Assembly: GCA_017557525.1 (NCBI GenBank)
Contig: JAFYYN010000043.1
Location: 1-64,000 of the forward strand
From: Lachnospiraceae bacterium
GTDB lineage: Bacteria > Bacillota > Clostridia > Lachnospirales > Lachnospiraceae
Direction: 5' to 3'
DNA: 64,000 nt
The notes beneath the pieces are model-generated. The model saw nothing but the letters and a program-made list of their open reading frames with translations, had not been told where the DNA came from and made no database searches. The position numbers and the translations under genes were made by a program. Each line of letters begins with the position of its first letter. Position 1 is the stretch's first letter. Below, piece after piece: positions 42,491 to 51,029 of the stretch.

Positions 42491-42832
42491 TCAGAAATTA
42501 CTTCCGTTCCAGCCCCAGTCACTTATGGGGTGATATGTTACATAAATAGCATCCCCGGGAATGCCGAGAAGTCTTGAGTATACGTCACAGATCTGTCCTG
42601 TCATGGTGGCAAAATCCTTTGAAGGTGCGTTTCCAAGCAGGCTTACCGATACATATGCGCCTTTCTCCAGTTTCTTGCCTCCAAACCAAAGGTCATATTT
42701 GTCCTCTATGCCTACCATAAGATATGTTTCGCTCTTATGAAGGGTTGCCATGAGCTTGCCAAGTTCTGCCTTGAGCTCTTCCTTTTTTGCTGCATCAACC
42801 GCTACTGTAATCTTCGAATCTATAAATGGCAT
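42491..42832 (-). CDS. MIF/phenylpyruvate tautomerase-like protein
   Basis: The 113-residue protein starts MPFIDSKITV, so Pro2, the catalytic base of the tautomerase superfamily, is free after Met removal. The rest (ETYLMVGIED; GKKLEKGAYVSVSLLG; CDVYSRLLGIPGDAIYVTY) matches the MIF family. Physiological substrates of bacterial members are not known. It heads the operon with the helicase, GH18 and mscS genes. A consensus promoter lies just upstream. Confidence 0.9.
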   Translation of the reverse strand: MPFIDSKITVAVDAAKKEELKAELGKLMATLHKSETYLMVGIEDKYDLWFGGKKLEKGAYVSVSLLGNAPSKDFATMTGQICDVYSRLLGIPGDAIYVTYHPISDWGWNGSNF

Positions 42833-42865
42833 TTTGATGTCCTCCGATCAATTTGGTTACCTATA

Positions 42866-42894
42866 ATTTTAGTCTTAGGAGGGGGGTTTGTCAA
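42866..42894 (-). promoter_or_regulatory. Promoter of the MIF-helicase-GH18-mscS operon
   Basis: On the minus strand TTGACA (42889-42894) and TAAAAT (42866-42871) are spaced by 17 bases, with an unusual C-rich spacer. The start would be near 42859, about 27 bases before the ATG. Confidence 0.8.
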
Positions 42895-42946
42895 TCCTTA
42901 AGGTTCCTATATAAAATTATTTTTTTATTTGCTGAAGTGAAAACAA

Positions 42947-42976
42947 GCGTGCAGACCCCGTATAAGATCTGCACGC
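42947..42976 (-). terminator. Terminator after the GH120 gene
   Basis: GCGTGCAGA (42947-42955) pairs with TCTGCACGC (42968-42976). TTGTTTTC follows on the minus strand; a better T run lies on the plus strand. Confidence 0.75.
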
Positions 42977-42985
42977 TTTATTTTT

Positions 42986-44977
42986 TTACCAGAGCACGCT
43001 CTTTGCAGCGTCACCGTCAGCAAAAGGTCCGGGTATGGTTGAAAGACCTCTGTGATTTCCTAAGAAATCGCTGTCAAAGGTGATAGCGGTTCCGTCGGGA
43101 TTCTCGAATCTCTGCTCAGGTTCAAAAGCACATCCGAGTATATCACTTGTAATGATACCATCTTCAAAACCTTTCAGATATGTGTAGAGGTTGGTTTTTA
43201 ATGTAAACTTTCCATCTTTCTCTACCAGCTCTACCTTTACCTTGTTTTTCTTGTTCTCAAGACCATCTTTTTCATGCTTTCCTACAGCGGCACCGTTAAA
43301 GTAAGCATTTCCCTTTACCCATACAGGCAGATGCCCGAAGTGTGCTGTAGCCAGCTTGCCCATGTCGGGTTCCTTGTCCATATCAAACTGAGCGATCCAC
43401 TCATCATATGAAGGGAAGATATCAAAGCAGGAGGTGCCGGAAACCTCGTAATCGCAGTCCTTTGCAGTTTTCTTCTTATCTGTTACAGGATAATTCTGTA
43501 CAAAGATATTGTTGTAGATCCTGTCATCGCCGTGAAGGATGGTCATGAAGCCTGCAACCTCTGTCCTGTGGCGAATATGATAAGGAGTAAATCTGGGTTC
43601 CCTCTGTCCGTTTACGATGCTGTCAACACCTGAATTGATAAGGCTGAATGACCCAAGCATAAGGTTGTGAACGCATGCGATGCCTTCACTGGGCATAACA
43701 ACGGAAACCTTGGAAAGCAGGATATTATTATCAATAAGGGTAGGGCCATGACCTACTTCAATAAATATATCATTGGAGAACATAGCGCCCTGAGCAGGCT
43801 TTCTGCCTTCCGGACGGAAGTTGTCATGCATAAGGTTCTGAGTGATACGTGCACCCTGAGCCTCCCAGTCAAGCCATACACCCATGATACAGTTGTGGAT
43901 GTGGTTCCTTCTGATGGTAACGTCAATAGCAGCATGCAGCTTGATACCTGCGGTCTCTGCTCCGCCTAACTGCTGGGAATTACATACATGATGGATATGG
44001 CAGTCCTCGATAGTTGAGAAAACACCGCCCATACGGCCTACAATACCGGTCTGCTCGCAGTGATGAACCTCACAGCGCCTGATGATATGGCTGCCTACAC
44101 GTTCCTTGAGCCATCCGTGGAACTGACCGCGGCAGACAGCATCACGCTCCATCTGTGTAGGGCTCTTTACATGCTTTGTATAGAAATACATATCATTTTC
44201 GGGATCCCTGTATTTACCTAATGAAATACCGCAGCATCTGCTGTTGGATACCTCACAGTCCTCTATGATCCAGCCCTTGCTCCAGTGAGGACCGATAAGA
44301 CCGTCCTGGTAAGCAGCGGGAGGAGCCCATGTGGTAGCACCCTTTGTGATAACAAAGCCTGAAACTGTGATATATCCCCTGCCGGGCTTGTCAGGCATAA
44401 AGCAGTTCCTTCTTGCACTGATCTCAACCTTTTCCTTAGTGGGATCCATACCTTTAAAGTTAGCATACAGAATGGTCTTGCCATCCTTCTGTTCGGTAAA
44501 CCATTTATACTTTGATTCTTCAAGGTTGTAAGCACAGGGATCGGATTCACCTGCGAGACATTCCTTTAAGGAAACGGTCTCATACATCATAAGGTCATTG
44601 ATAAAAACCGCACCTGTATGTCTTACGGTAGGAGCAAAATACCAGTCGCCGCATACATAAGTGGTATAAGGGTTGTAGGCACCGAAAACGCCGTTGTCAA
44701 CCTCAGCCTTCCATACATCCCCTTTGTATTTCTTCCAATCCTTCAATATTTCAGCACCTGTGATAATAGCGCCCTTGATCTTTTCGGAACGGTAAACAAT
44801 CCTCTTATCGGGAGTACCGCCGTTAACAGGGTTAACATATTCCCTGTAAATACCGGGAGCCACAATAACCTCATCTCCGGGCCTTGCAATTTTAGCCGCG
44901 TCATTAATGTGACGGAAAGGCATCTCTTTAGAGCCGTTTCCATCCTTTGATGCTTTTGCATTAACATAATAGATCAT
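42986..44977 (-). CDS. GH120 beta-xylosidase (parallel beta-helix)
   Basis: The 663-residue protein closely follows Thermoanaerobacterium XylC, the founding GH120 beta-xylosidase. It shares GLIGPHWSKGWIIED, VGSHIIRR, GIKLHAAIDV, GVWLDWEAQG and IFIEVGHGP, and similar N- and C-terminal ends. By analogy the nucleophile is the Asp of WLDWEAQG and the acid/base the Glu of FIEVGHGP. There is no signal peptide, so it would split xylo-oligosaccharides to xylose in the cytoplasm. AGGAGG eight bases before ATG fixes the start. It has its own promoter and terminator. General annotation as a pectate-lyase-like beta-helix would miss this. Confidence 0.92.
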   Translation of the reverse strand: MIYYVNAKASKDGNGSKEMPFRHINDAAKIARPGDEVIVAPGIYREYVNPVNGGTPDKRIVYRSEKIKGAIITGAEILKDWKKYKGDVWKAEVDNGVFGAYNPYTTYVCGDWYFAPTVRHTGAVFINDLMMYETVSLKECLAGESDPCAYNLEESKYKWFTEQKDGKTILYANFKGMDPTKEKVEISARRNCFMPDKPGRGYITVSGFVITKGATTWAPPAAYQDGLIGPHWSKGWIIEDCEVSNSRCCGISLGKYRDPENDMYFYTKHVKSPTQMERDAVCRGQFHGWLKERVGSHIIRRCEVHHCEQTGIVGRMGGVFSTIEDCHIHHVCNSQQLGGAETAGIKLHAAIDVTIRRNHIHNCIMGVWLDWEAQGARITQNLMHDNFRPEGRKPAQGAMFSNDIFIEVGHGPTLIDNNILLSKVSVVMPSEGIACVHNLMLGSFSLINSGVDSIVNGQREPRFTPYHIRHRTEVAGFMTILHGDDRIYNNIFVQNYPVTDKKKTAKDCDYEVSGTSCFDIFPSYDEWIAQFDMDKEPDMGKLATAHFGHLPVWVKGNAYFNGAAVGKHEKDGLENKKNKVKVELVEKDGKFTLKTNLYTYLKGFEDGIITSDILGCAFEPEQRFENPDGTAITFDSDFLGNHRGLSTIPGPFADGDAAKSVLW

Positions 44978-45027
44978 TTATATTTCCTCCTTCTCCATTG
45001 TCAGATATGATTTTCTCTGATATAGCT

Positions 45028-45056
45028 ATTATAATATCCTATGAGAAAGGTTGCAA
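45028..45056 (-). promoter_or_regulatory. Promoter of the GH120 gene
   Basis: On the minus strand TTGCAA (45051-45056) and a perfect TATAAT (45028-45033) have a 17-base spacer. No catabolite-responsive site that I would trust is seen near it. Confidence 0.8.
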
Positions 45057-45127
45057 TAGAATAGGAGCAACTTTACAATATAGCACATTTAAAAACCAAC
45101 GGGGTCAGTTTTAATCAAAGTTGTAAC

Positions 45128-45156
45128 TTGATATATATGAATTTCCGTGATAAAAT
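45128..45156 (+). promoter_or_regulatory. Promoter of the orphan membrane protein gene
   Basis: TTGATA (45128-45133) and TAAAAT (45151-45156) have a 17-base spacer. It diverges from the GH120 promoter. Confidence 0.65.
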
Positions 45157-45221
45157 ATACTCATCAACAAGTCGTTAGGTATATTATTAACGGAATATGA
45201 TGAAAAGAAAGTAATGGAAGA

Positions 45222-46346
45222 ATGATCTATAATAAGAAAACCAAAGATCAAAAAGAGCCCTCCTTTGGAGTGGTAAATTATGCTACTGAAAATATTGGGA
45301 AAGAGGTATTTTATTCCGAAGAAGAAAAAAAGCTGTTACATCGTTCCCTTGTAGATGATTCCAAGAAATATCTGAATTCAGAATTAGCTTATAAACTAAA
45401 AAAGAAGGATAAGGCCCTGTATAAAGTCTTATATGCAAAGATACCCGGTAACATTCAAAACCATGATTTCTATATCGCATTTAGAAATGTAAAATTAAAT
45501 GAACTTGTTAATCCTCAGGAAGAGAAAGACGATGATGAAGAAAACTGTAATCAAACAAAGTTTAAGTTCCCTCAATCATTGTTCATATATGATCATGACC
45601 GATATAATGATACATTTATAAATGAAAGGTACGATCCAAATCATCCAAACAGGGAATACCCTGAAAGGGAAATGTACTGTATTGACTGGCCGAATACAAT
45701 AGCTGTGTTTGTATTTCTGTTTTTGATCCTGGTTTTGCCTGTTGGGTGCAGTATCATTTCGTGCGTAATGGACCACCATTCTGAGCAAGATGTTATGATT
45801 GTTGGCATAACAATAACCGAAGTTGTACTACTGGTATTGTTAATTAAATTATTTAAAAAGAGAAAGATTAAAAAATCCCACAAATTAAAATATGATCATC
45901 CATATTATGATATCAGTGATGGTCTGCATTATTATTCCATAAGATTTACTGATGTTTTGTATCCGGTCAATAAAATAGAGGAAAAATACAGAAAATCCAG
46001 GAAAGCAATCGAGAAGGAGTGGAATAAGTATTCTATAAATGCCTTTACAAATATAATGTTCAGATTTAAACCTATCGTAGTAGATACAGATTATAATTAT
46101 TTTTTTAGGCTTTATATTGAAATTGATTATAAAGAATGTTTTCCCAACTATCCCGAACTTTTAAATATAGAACAGCAGACAGAGTCATTCATACATGAAC
46201 TGTTTTCCGGTTATCGGTATGATGATATGATTCAGGGATATAAAAAACAGCTGGAGAATTATATTTCAAAATTATTGTCTGAACGAATACCTGATATGGA
46301 TGTTAAAGATATTAGGATTGCAGTTATAAAGAAAACTCCGGGATAA
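45222..46346 (+). CDS. Orphan membrane protein of unknown function, A/T-rich
   Basis: I do not recognise this 374-residue protein. Residues 1-150 are hydrophilic and rich in Lys, Glu, Tyr and Asn. Two membrane helices lie near 158-182 and 190-210, followed by a basic stop (FKKRKIKKSHK). The C-terminal 160 residues are hydrophilic again, with many aromatic residues, and end in a helical segment. Both soluble parts are therefore probably on the same side, most likely the cytoplasm. Its DNA is visibly richer in A and T than the flanking genes, which suggests recent acquisition. The ribosome binding site is weak. It has its own promoter and terminator, set between the GH120 and GH67 genes on the opposite strand. 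Confidence 0.8.
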   Translation: MIYNKKTKDQKEPSFGVVNYATENIGKEVFYSEEEKKLLHRSLVDDSKKYLNSELAYKLKKKDKALYKVLYAKIPGNIQNHDFYIAFRNVKLNELVNPQEEKDDDEENCNQTKFKFPQSLFIYDHDRYNDTFINERYDPNHPNREYPEREMYCIDWPNTIAVFVFLFLILVLPVGCSIISCVMDHHSEQDVMIVGITITEVVLLVLLIKLFKKRKIKKSHKLKYDHPYYDISDGLHYYSIRFTDVLYPVNKIEEKYRKSRKAIEKEWNKYSINAFTNIMFRFKPIVVDTDYNYFFRLYIEIDYKECFPNYPELLNIEQQTESFIHELFSGYRYDDMIQGYKKQLENYISKLLSERIPDMDVKDIRIAVIKKTPG

Positions 46347-46350
46347 TGAT

Positions 46351-46391
46351 AAGGACGCACATAGGTAACACTGCCTATATGCGTCCTTTTT
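46351..46391 (+). terminator. Terminator of the orphan membrane protein gene
   Basis: AAGGACGCACATAGG pairs with CCTATATGCGTCCTT (one mismatch), followed by TTT. Confidence 0.85.
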
Positions 46392-46400
46392 CAGCATTTA

Positions 46401-46449
46401 CACCTCATCAGTCAGCTGCGCTGACAGTTTCCCCTCAATGGGAAGCCTT
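46401..46449 (-). repeat. Copy of the GATGAGGTGT hairpin repeat
   Basis: On the minus strand GGCTTCCCATTGAGGGGAAAC is followed by the dyad GTCAGCgcaGCTGAC and TGATGAGGTGTAAATG. Order and ends agree with the element at 22695-22743. It lies just past the GH67 stop codon, and no gene follows its terminal ATG. Confidence 0.65.
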
Positions 46450-46461
46450 TTGGTAGTCTTT

Positions 46462-48477
46462 TCAGAAGATTTCCCGGCCCTTCTCATCCTCTATGCCGCT
46501 CTTGCGGTAGAAGTAGGAATTAACCTGATCGCACCACTCTTTTGCGTTGAAGAGCTGGCGTTTAAATCTTTCACTTACATTTTCAAATATGCCGTCATCA
46601 ACCCTGCCCTTTAAGGTATCCCATTTTTGAGCAAGTTTTACAGCCTCGTCGTAACCCTCAAAGTGAACATCATAAATATGCTGTATTACAGTTTTTCCAC
46701 TGTGAAGCACATGCGTATAAGGTAAGTGATGGAAGAAAAGTACAAGCTCGTCAGGACATTTTTCAGGTGAATTATAGATGGAGGCATTCGGCTCATTGTA
46801 CTGGAGCGCATAGCCCGTACCCTTATCCGTCCTGTCAACTCCTATGCCAAGATGGTCAGCTCTGTGATAAGTTCCCCATCTGTCATACTCATATCCGTCA
46901 ACGCTGCAGCCATAATGTGTTGCAGGCGTTACCATCCAGCCAATTCCCAAAGGACAAGTATATTTCTCATAAACAGCCCTTGAAGGAAGCAGTATCTCCT
47001 TTATGGTATTTACCACACTATCATCACTTGAAATGGTCATTCTTATAAATTCTTCTGCTATCTCGGCACTCTCAAGACCGGTATCAAACGCAAGTCTTCC
47101 AAATCCGAAAAGATTTGCTCCGGCAAGGTAATTACCGGTCCAGTTAAAATCATTTCCTGTATTTGTAACTGCCGCAATGCCTGAGAAACGGCTGTTAAAG
47201 GTTTTACCGCTAATAATATCGGCTACTGTATCATCAGTATCTTTAGCATAGGTTTTGAATCCAAGTATCTCTTTAAACATCGGGATAAGGTAGCATACAT
47301 CTATCTGCTGCCCGGTGTATTCCTGCGCTATCTGCACCTCAAGCATCTGATTGGTTGCTTTAAGTCCGCCAAACAGCGGTGAAATAGGCTCCCTGATCTG
47401 GAAGTCCATAGGGCCGTTCTTTATCTGCAGGATGACATTGTCATGGTAGTCGCCATCCATCGGCATAAAGTTATCGTATCCGGCTCTTGCACGGTCTGTC
47501 TTTTTGTCACGCCAGTCCTGACGGCAGTTGTATACAAAGCATCTCCAAATGATTATCGCTCCGTATTCCTTTGCGATATCTGCCAACATGTTTGCTCCAT
47601 CCGCCTGTGTCCTGCCATATGTAAACGGTCCAGGGCGCCCCTCTGAATCTGCTTTTACAAGAAAGCCCTTAAGGGTAGGTATCTTTGCAAATACCTCTGC
47701 CATCTTTTCTTTCCACCAGGCTTTAACTCCCTCATTAAGCGGATCAGCACTGTCCATCCCGCCTATCTCTATGGTAGAAGCATAATTAAGACTCAAATAC
47801 AGTCCTATACCATAGCCTGCAAATATCTCTCCGAGCTCTGCAAGCTTTTCAAAATACCTGTCGGTTATCATGTAGGAAGCAGCCTGCTTAACATTTACAT
47901 TATTAATTACAACTGCATTTATGCCAACGCTTGCGATAAGCCTTGCATAGAAAACTGTGCGCTCATCTATCACTATTTCATTATTTACATAGAAGAAGGA
48001 TTTTCCCGAATACCCACGCTCAATGCTGCCATCCATATTGTCCCAGTGATTAAGCATTCTTAACGGGTTTGAAGGACGGAATGTTTTTCCTGATTCAAAT
48101 TCTTTCTTAACATCCTTTTCGCAGGCTATGGTCCTTAAGATATTAAATACGCCATAAAGGATCCCCGTGCTGCTGCCTGATGATATATTTATACTTTCGT
48201 TATTTATGGAAATTGAGTATTCTTCACTGTCTGCTATTTTACTGCCCGAGGTGAGCTCTCTCTTTAACCCAGATGGATCTACAGCTGTTCCCTCGACTGC
48301 TATCTCCGGTTCAATCCTGAGCATACCCTTTATCCCAAGTAAGAGCTCTTTTTTTGCATTTTCAATGATCTTATCCGATGTAAATGCTCCGCTAAATACA
48401 AATTGTTTTAATGCTGAACAGTCTTTATTGTTTTTCTTTTCCGAATAGTTTAACCAAAGCTTTGCATAGTTTTCCAT
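46462..48477 (-). CDS. aguA: GH67 alpha-glucuronidase
   Basis: The 671-residue enzyme removes (4-O-methyl)glucuronic acid from the non-reducing end of xylo-oligosaccharides. The N-terminal domain is followed by NHWDNMDGSIERGYSGKS and the catalytic barrel, with the acid Glu in VKADSEGRPGP and the Asp/Glu pair around DNVILQIKNGPMDFQIREP. It lacks a signal peptide, as GH67 enzymes do, and acts in the cytoplasm. AAGG precedes ATG. A hairpin (48493-48524) lies just upstream. It shares the region with GH120, GH8 and GH9 genes. Confidence 0.96.
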   Translation of the reverse strand: MENYAKLWLNYSEKKNNKDCSALKQFVFSGAFTSDKIIENAKKELLLGIKGMLRIEPEIAVEGTAVDPSGLKRELTSGSKIADSEEYSISINNESINISSGSSTGILYGVFNILRTIACEKDVKKEFESGKTFRPSNPLRMLNHWDNMDGSIERGYSGKSFFYVNNEIVIDERTVFYARLIASVGINAVVINNVNVKQAASYMITDRYFEKLAELGEIFAGYGIGLYLSLNYASTIEIGGMDSADPLNEGVKAWWKEKMAEVFAKIPTLKGFLVKADSEGRPGPFTYGRTQADGANMLADIAKEYGAIIIWRCFVYNCRQDWRDKKTDRARAGYDNFMPMDGDYHDNVILQIKNGPMDFQIREPISPLFGGLKATNQMLEVQIAQEYTGQQIDVCYLIPMFKEILGFKTYAKDTDDTVADIISGKTFNSRFSGIAAVTNTGNDFNWTGNYLAGANLFGFGRLAFDTGLESAEIAEEFIRMTISSDDSVVNTIKEILLPSRAVYEKYTCPLGIGWMVTPATHYGCSVDGYEYDRWGTYHRADHLGIGVDRTDKGTGYALQYNEPNASIYNSPEKCPDELVLFFHHLPYTHVLHSGKTVIQHIYDVHFEGYDEAVKLAQKWDTLKGRVDDGIFENVSERFKRQLFNAKEWCDQVNSYFYRKSGIEDEKGREIF

Positions 48478-48492
48478 TTAATATACCTTGTA

Positions 48493-48524
48493 GCAGGCAT
48501 AGCATACATCGGTGGCGTGCCTGC
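48493..48524 (-). other. Inverted repeat just upstream of the GH67 start
   Basis: GCAGGCA (48493-48499) and TGCCTGC (48518-48524) form a seven-base-pair stem in the leader, ending about 15 bases before the start codon. It might be an mRNA hairpin or a repressor site. Confidence 0.35.
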
Positions 48525-48569
48525 ATCAACACCGACAAAACTTAGTGCATCATAAAATTGCTACTTTAT

Positions 48570-48598
48570 AGAATACCATTAGTAAATATATTTGTCTA
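48570..48598 (-). promoter_or_regulatory. Candidate promoter of the GH67 gene
   Basis: On the minus strand TAGACA (48593-48598) and TATTCT (48570-48575) have a 17-base spacer. Both boxes deviate, so it may need an activator. Confidence 0.4.
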
Positions 48599-48660
48599 TC
48601 TAAATCCCATCAAATTGATAATAGGAAATTGCGATTTTGGGAGCAAAGAAATAAGCAACC

Positions 48661-48699
48661 AAAAAGTGTGTCAAAGAGAATACTCCCTATTGACACACT
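48661..48699 (-). terminator. Terminator after the cyclase-family gene
   Basis: AGTGTGTCAA (48665-48674) pairs perfectly with TTGACACACT (48690-48699); TTTTTGG follows on the minus strand. Confidence 0.85.
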
Positions 48700-48705
48700 C
48701 TAAAA

Positions 48706-49317
48706 TCATTTATCCATATCCAACAATGTAGCCCTGCATGGAGCACCGTCAGAGCCGCCCAGATTAATGGGTGCCGCATTTAGCAAGTATATTCCGACCG
48801 GAACTTCGGACAGTCTCACTCCCTCGAGTAAAACCACCTTAGCGCCAAGCATTATCAGATGCACCTCCATCGGAGCATCTATCGGACCAACCGTCTGCGA
48901 TTCATTACCAAAAAGCTTGATGCCGGCTTCAGTGAAAACCCGGGCACCTTCTTTTGTCATTACTGCATCACCTTTAACAAGAATTCTTTCATATGCATTT
49001 AAGCTCTTATTTTTGTCTGCCTCTTTTGCATCATTAAGGATTTTTTGAGCTATATCTGCAGTTATATCTCCGTCGTGCTCAGCAACGTAGGCATATCCTA
49101 TAAACTTATCAAGCGGTACTCTGTCTATGGTTTCCTCACCTTCTAAAAAATGATAAGGAGCGTCCACATGGGTTCCGTTGTGTGCGCACATCTCAAAAGC
49201 TGTAAGATTACAAACTGCACCTTCACTTATCCTAAGTTTAACATCCCTTATCGGCTGAGGGTCTCCGGGATAAACAGCGCAATTAAAAACTTCCTGGGAA
49301 ATATCATATATTTTCAT
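48706..49317 (-). CDS. Cyclase-family (kynurenine formamidase-like) metal hydrolase
   Basis: The 203-residue protein has the metal motif NGTHVDAPYHF and DGAPCRATLL of the cyclase/KynB family. Members hydrolyse N-formylkynurenine or related amides; nothing nearby points to tryptophan degradation. Start choice is uncertain. I give MKIYDIS, but ATG three codons upstream of that or a TTG overlapping the GH9 stop could also serve, and the only ribosome binding site (AAAGG) is poorly spaced for all of them. The gene touches the GH9 gene, so translation is probably coupled. Confidence 0.82.
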   Translation of the reverse strand: MKIYDISQEVFNCAVYPGDPQPIRDVKLRISEGAVCNLTAFEMCAHNGTHVDAPYHFLEGEETIDRVPLDKFIGYAYVAEHDGDITADIAQKILNDAKEADKNKSLNAYERILVKGDAVMTKEGARVFTEAGIKLFGNESQTVGPIDAPMEVHLIMLGAKVVLLEGVRLSEVPVGIYLLNAAPINLGGSDGAPCRATLLDMDK

Positions 49318-49334
49318 ACTACGTATCATGCCTT

Positions 49335-51029
49335 TCAAAATTTGTTAAAGCAAGCTGCAACAAATATTGCAGGTGAGTTCCAGTAAATAGCTATCTCGTT
49401 TGTATCTGCGGAGGGGAGCTCATCCAGATAACACTTTGCGGGCGGAGTCCCTTTTAATCTCTCCTTTGTCTCCGGATAATTCATTCCCCCATTAGGTCCT
49501 CCGGAAATCAAGCCCGGAACAGGCTCCTCTATACCATCAGAACCTGAAGGACGATGGTGGGGATTCATAACCCTTCTTTCTCCAAAGCCTGTAACAAATG
49601 ATAAATCGAGGGCATTAAGACCTAAAGCATACTGAAGCTGGTTAAAGGCTCCGTTTCTCATCTCGATATTTCCGGTAAGCTTCCAGTCGATGATCATGGC
49701 CATGGCATGTCCCATAATAGGGAGAATGCTGCCCCATACATATTTATCAGGCGCAAGCGCTGTTCCGTAACCCGAATTTTTAACCAGGTTTAATACCGCT
49801 GCGCTCTTCTTTAAGAAATCCTCTTTTATTTCATCATAAAGTATAGCACCACCCTTTTGCTTTATTTCAAAAAGGCAGCATAAGCATCCCAGTCCTGTAA
49901 CGTCTGCCCAGCCAAACTGAACAACATCAAGGCCTAACGGGATCTCGAAATTTGGATTCCATTTTTTCATGCGCTCAAGGAATGGATTATTCTCAGATTC
50001 TTTCTTTATGATCTCAGGATCCTTTGCATCCTTGTAAACTCGCTCTGCTTTTGTCTTGTATTTTTCATCACCTGTTGAGGCAAAAAGCTCACATGCTGCC
50101 CAGAAACGCTCATCCTTGTCACTCCAGTCACCATAATAACCGGTAATTACGCCCTCGGGCTGTATGTAAGGCTTAAACTCAGGATTTGCTTCAACCCATT
50201 TCCAACCCTTTACAGCTGCATCAAGCATTTTCAAAGCAAAAGCTTCGTCATATTTCTTATATACTCTTGCACCCAGCGCAAGTACTGCTATGGCGGCCTC
50301 AGTAGCACAATGCGATACCGGCATCAGATACTCAGGTTTCTTGTCATCCTCGGGCATGATAAAAGGTGCAAACCTGGCTTTTGTAAGCTTGTGATAAAAT
50401 GCGCCGTCATCCCTTTGCATCTTTAATATCCATTCAAGCTCCCAGCGTGCTTCATTAAGGATATCGGGTATACCGTTTCCTGTTTCGGGAATATTGAGAT
50501 CATCCGAGCATCCTTCGGGGAATAATAGGTATGCATAAAGCATATGTGCTACCGTTACAGCTCCGGGGCCTACATATTTTCCGTAGTCTCCAGCATCATG
50601 CCATCCACCGATAACACTTTTCTTAACTTCATTATTTTCCCATTCGGAAGCAGGTGCCATATGACATGCACCATGTGTATATTTACCCGCATGCTTTTCT
50701 TCCAAAGCACAGCCGCAGCGCTGATAATAGAGTCCTTTTATCAGAGCATTGGTCACATCACGGTATGCATCTTTTTTTACGGTAATATTCCTGGTTACAC
50801 TACCACTCTTTAATGTGTAATTTCCCTCCGGAAGATCCCCGAGATCAACGGATGCCACATTGTCACCCGAAGCTTCATCAAATTTAAGATCGATACCTTT
50901 AAAGGTCTTTATAACAGTCCCTTTTCCGTCAAAAACGCTCAATTCGTCATCGGATAAAAGAACAACATTTTTCGGATAATCCGGCAGATACCCCAGCATA
51001 TTTACTCTTATAGGTGAAAGTGTGTTCAT
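49335..51029 (-). CDS. Cytoplasmic GH9-family glycosidase
   Basis: The 564-residue protein has an N-terminal Ig-like CelD_N domain (about 5-85, PIRVNMLGYLPDYPKNVVLL) and a GH9 (alpha/alpha)6 barrel. Catalytic motifs are intact: GGWHDAGDYGKYV (the base Asp pair), NPHHRPSGSDG, and DELPSADTNEIAIYWNSP, whose Glu is the acid. It has no signal peptide, so it probably acts on imported cello-oligosaccharides or similar substrates rather than on cellulose. That distinguishes it from the tethered GH9 at 55494. It overlaps the start region of the cyclase-family gene. No CBM is present. Confidence 0.9.
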   Translation of the reverse strand: MNTLSPIRVNMLGYLPDYPKNVVLLSDDELSVFDGKGTVIKTFKGIDLKFDEASGDNVASVDLGDLPEGNYTLKSGSVTRNITVKKDAYRDVTNALIKGLYYQRCGCALEEKHAGKYTHGACHMAPASEWENNEVKKSVIGGWHDAGDYGKYVGPGAVTVAHMLYAYLLFPEGCSDDLNIPETGNGIPDILNEARWELEWILKMQRDDGAFYHKLTKARFAPFIMPEDDKKPEYLMPVSHCATEAAIAVLALGARVYKKYDEAFALKMLDAAVKGWKWVEANPEFKPYIQPEGVITGYYGDWSDKDERFWAACELFASTGDEKYKTKAERVYKDAKDPEIIKKESENNPFLERMKKWNPNFEIPLGLDVVQFGWADVTGLGCLCCLFEIKQKGGAILYDEIKEDFLKKSAAVLNLVKNSGYGTALAPDKYVWGSILPIMGHAMAMIIDWKLTGNIEMRNGAFNQLQYALGLNALDLSFVTGFGERRVMNPHHRPSGSDGIEEPVPGLISGGPNGGMNYPETKERLKGTPPAKCYLDELPSADTNEIAIYWNSPAIFVAACFNKF

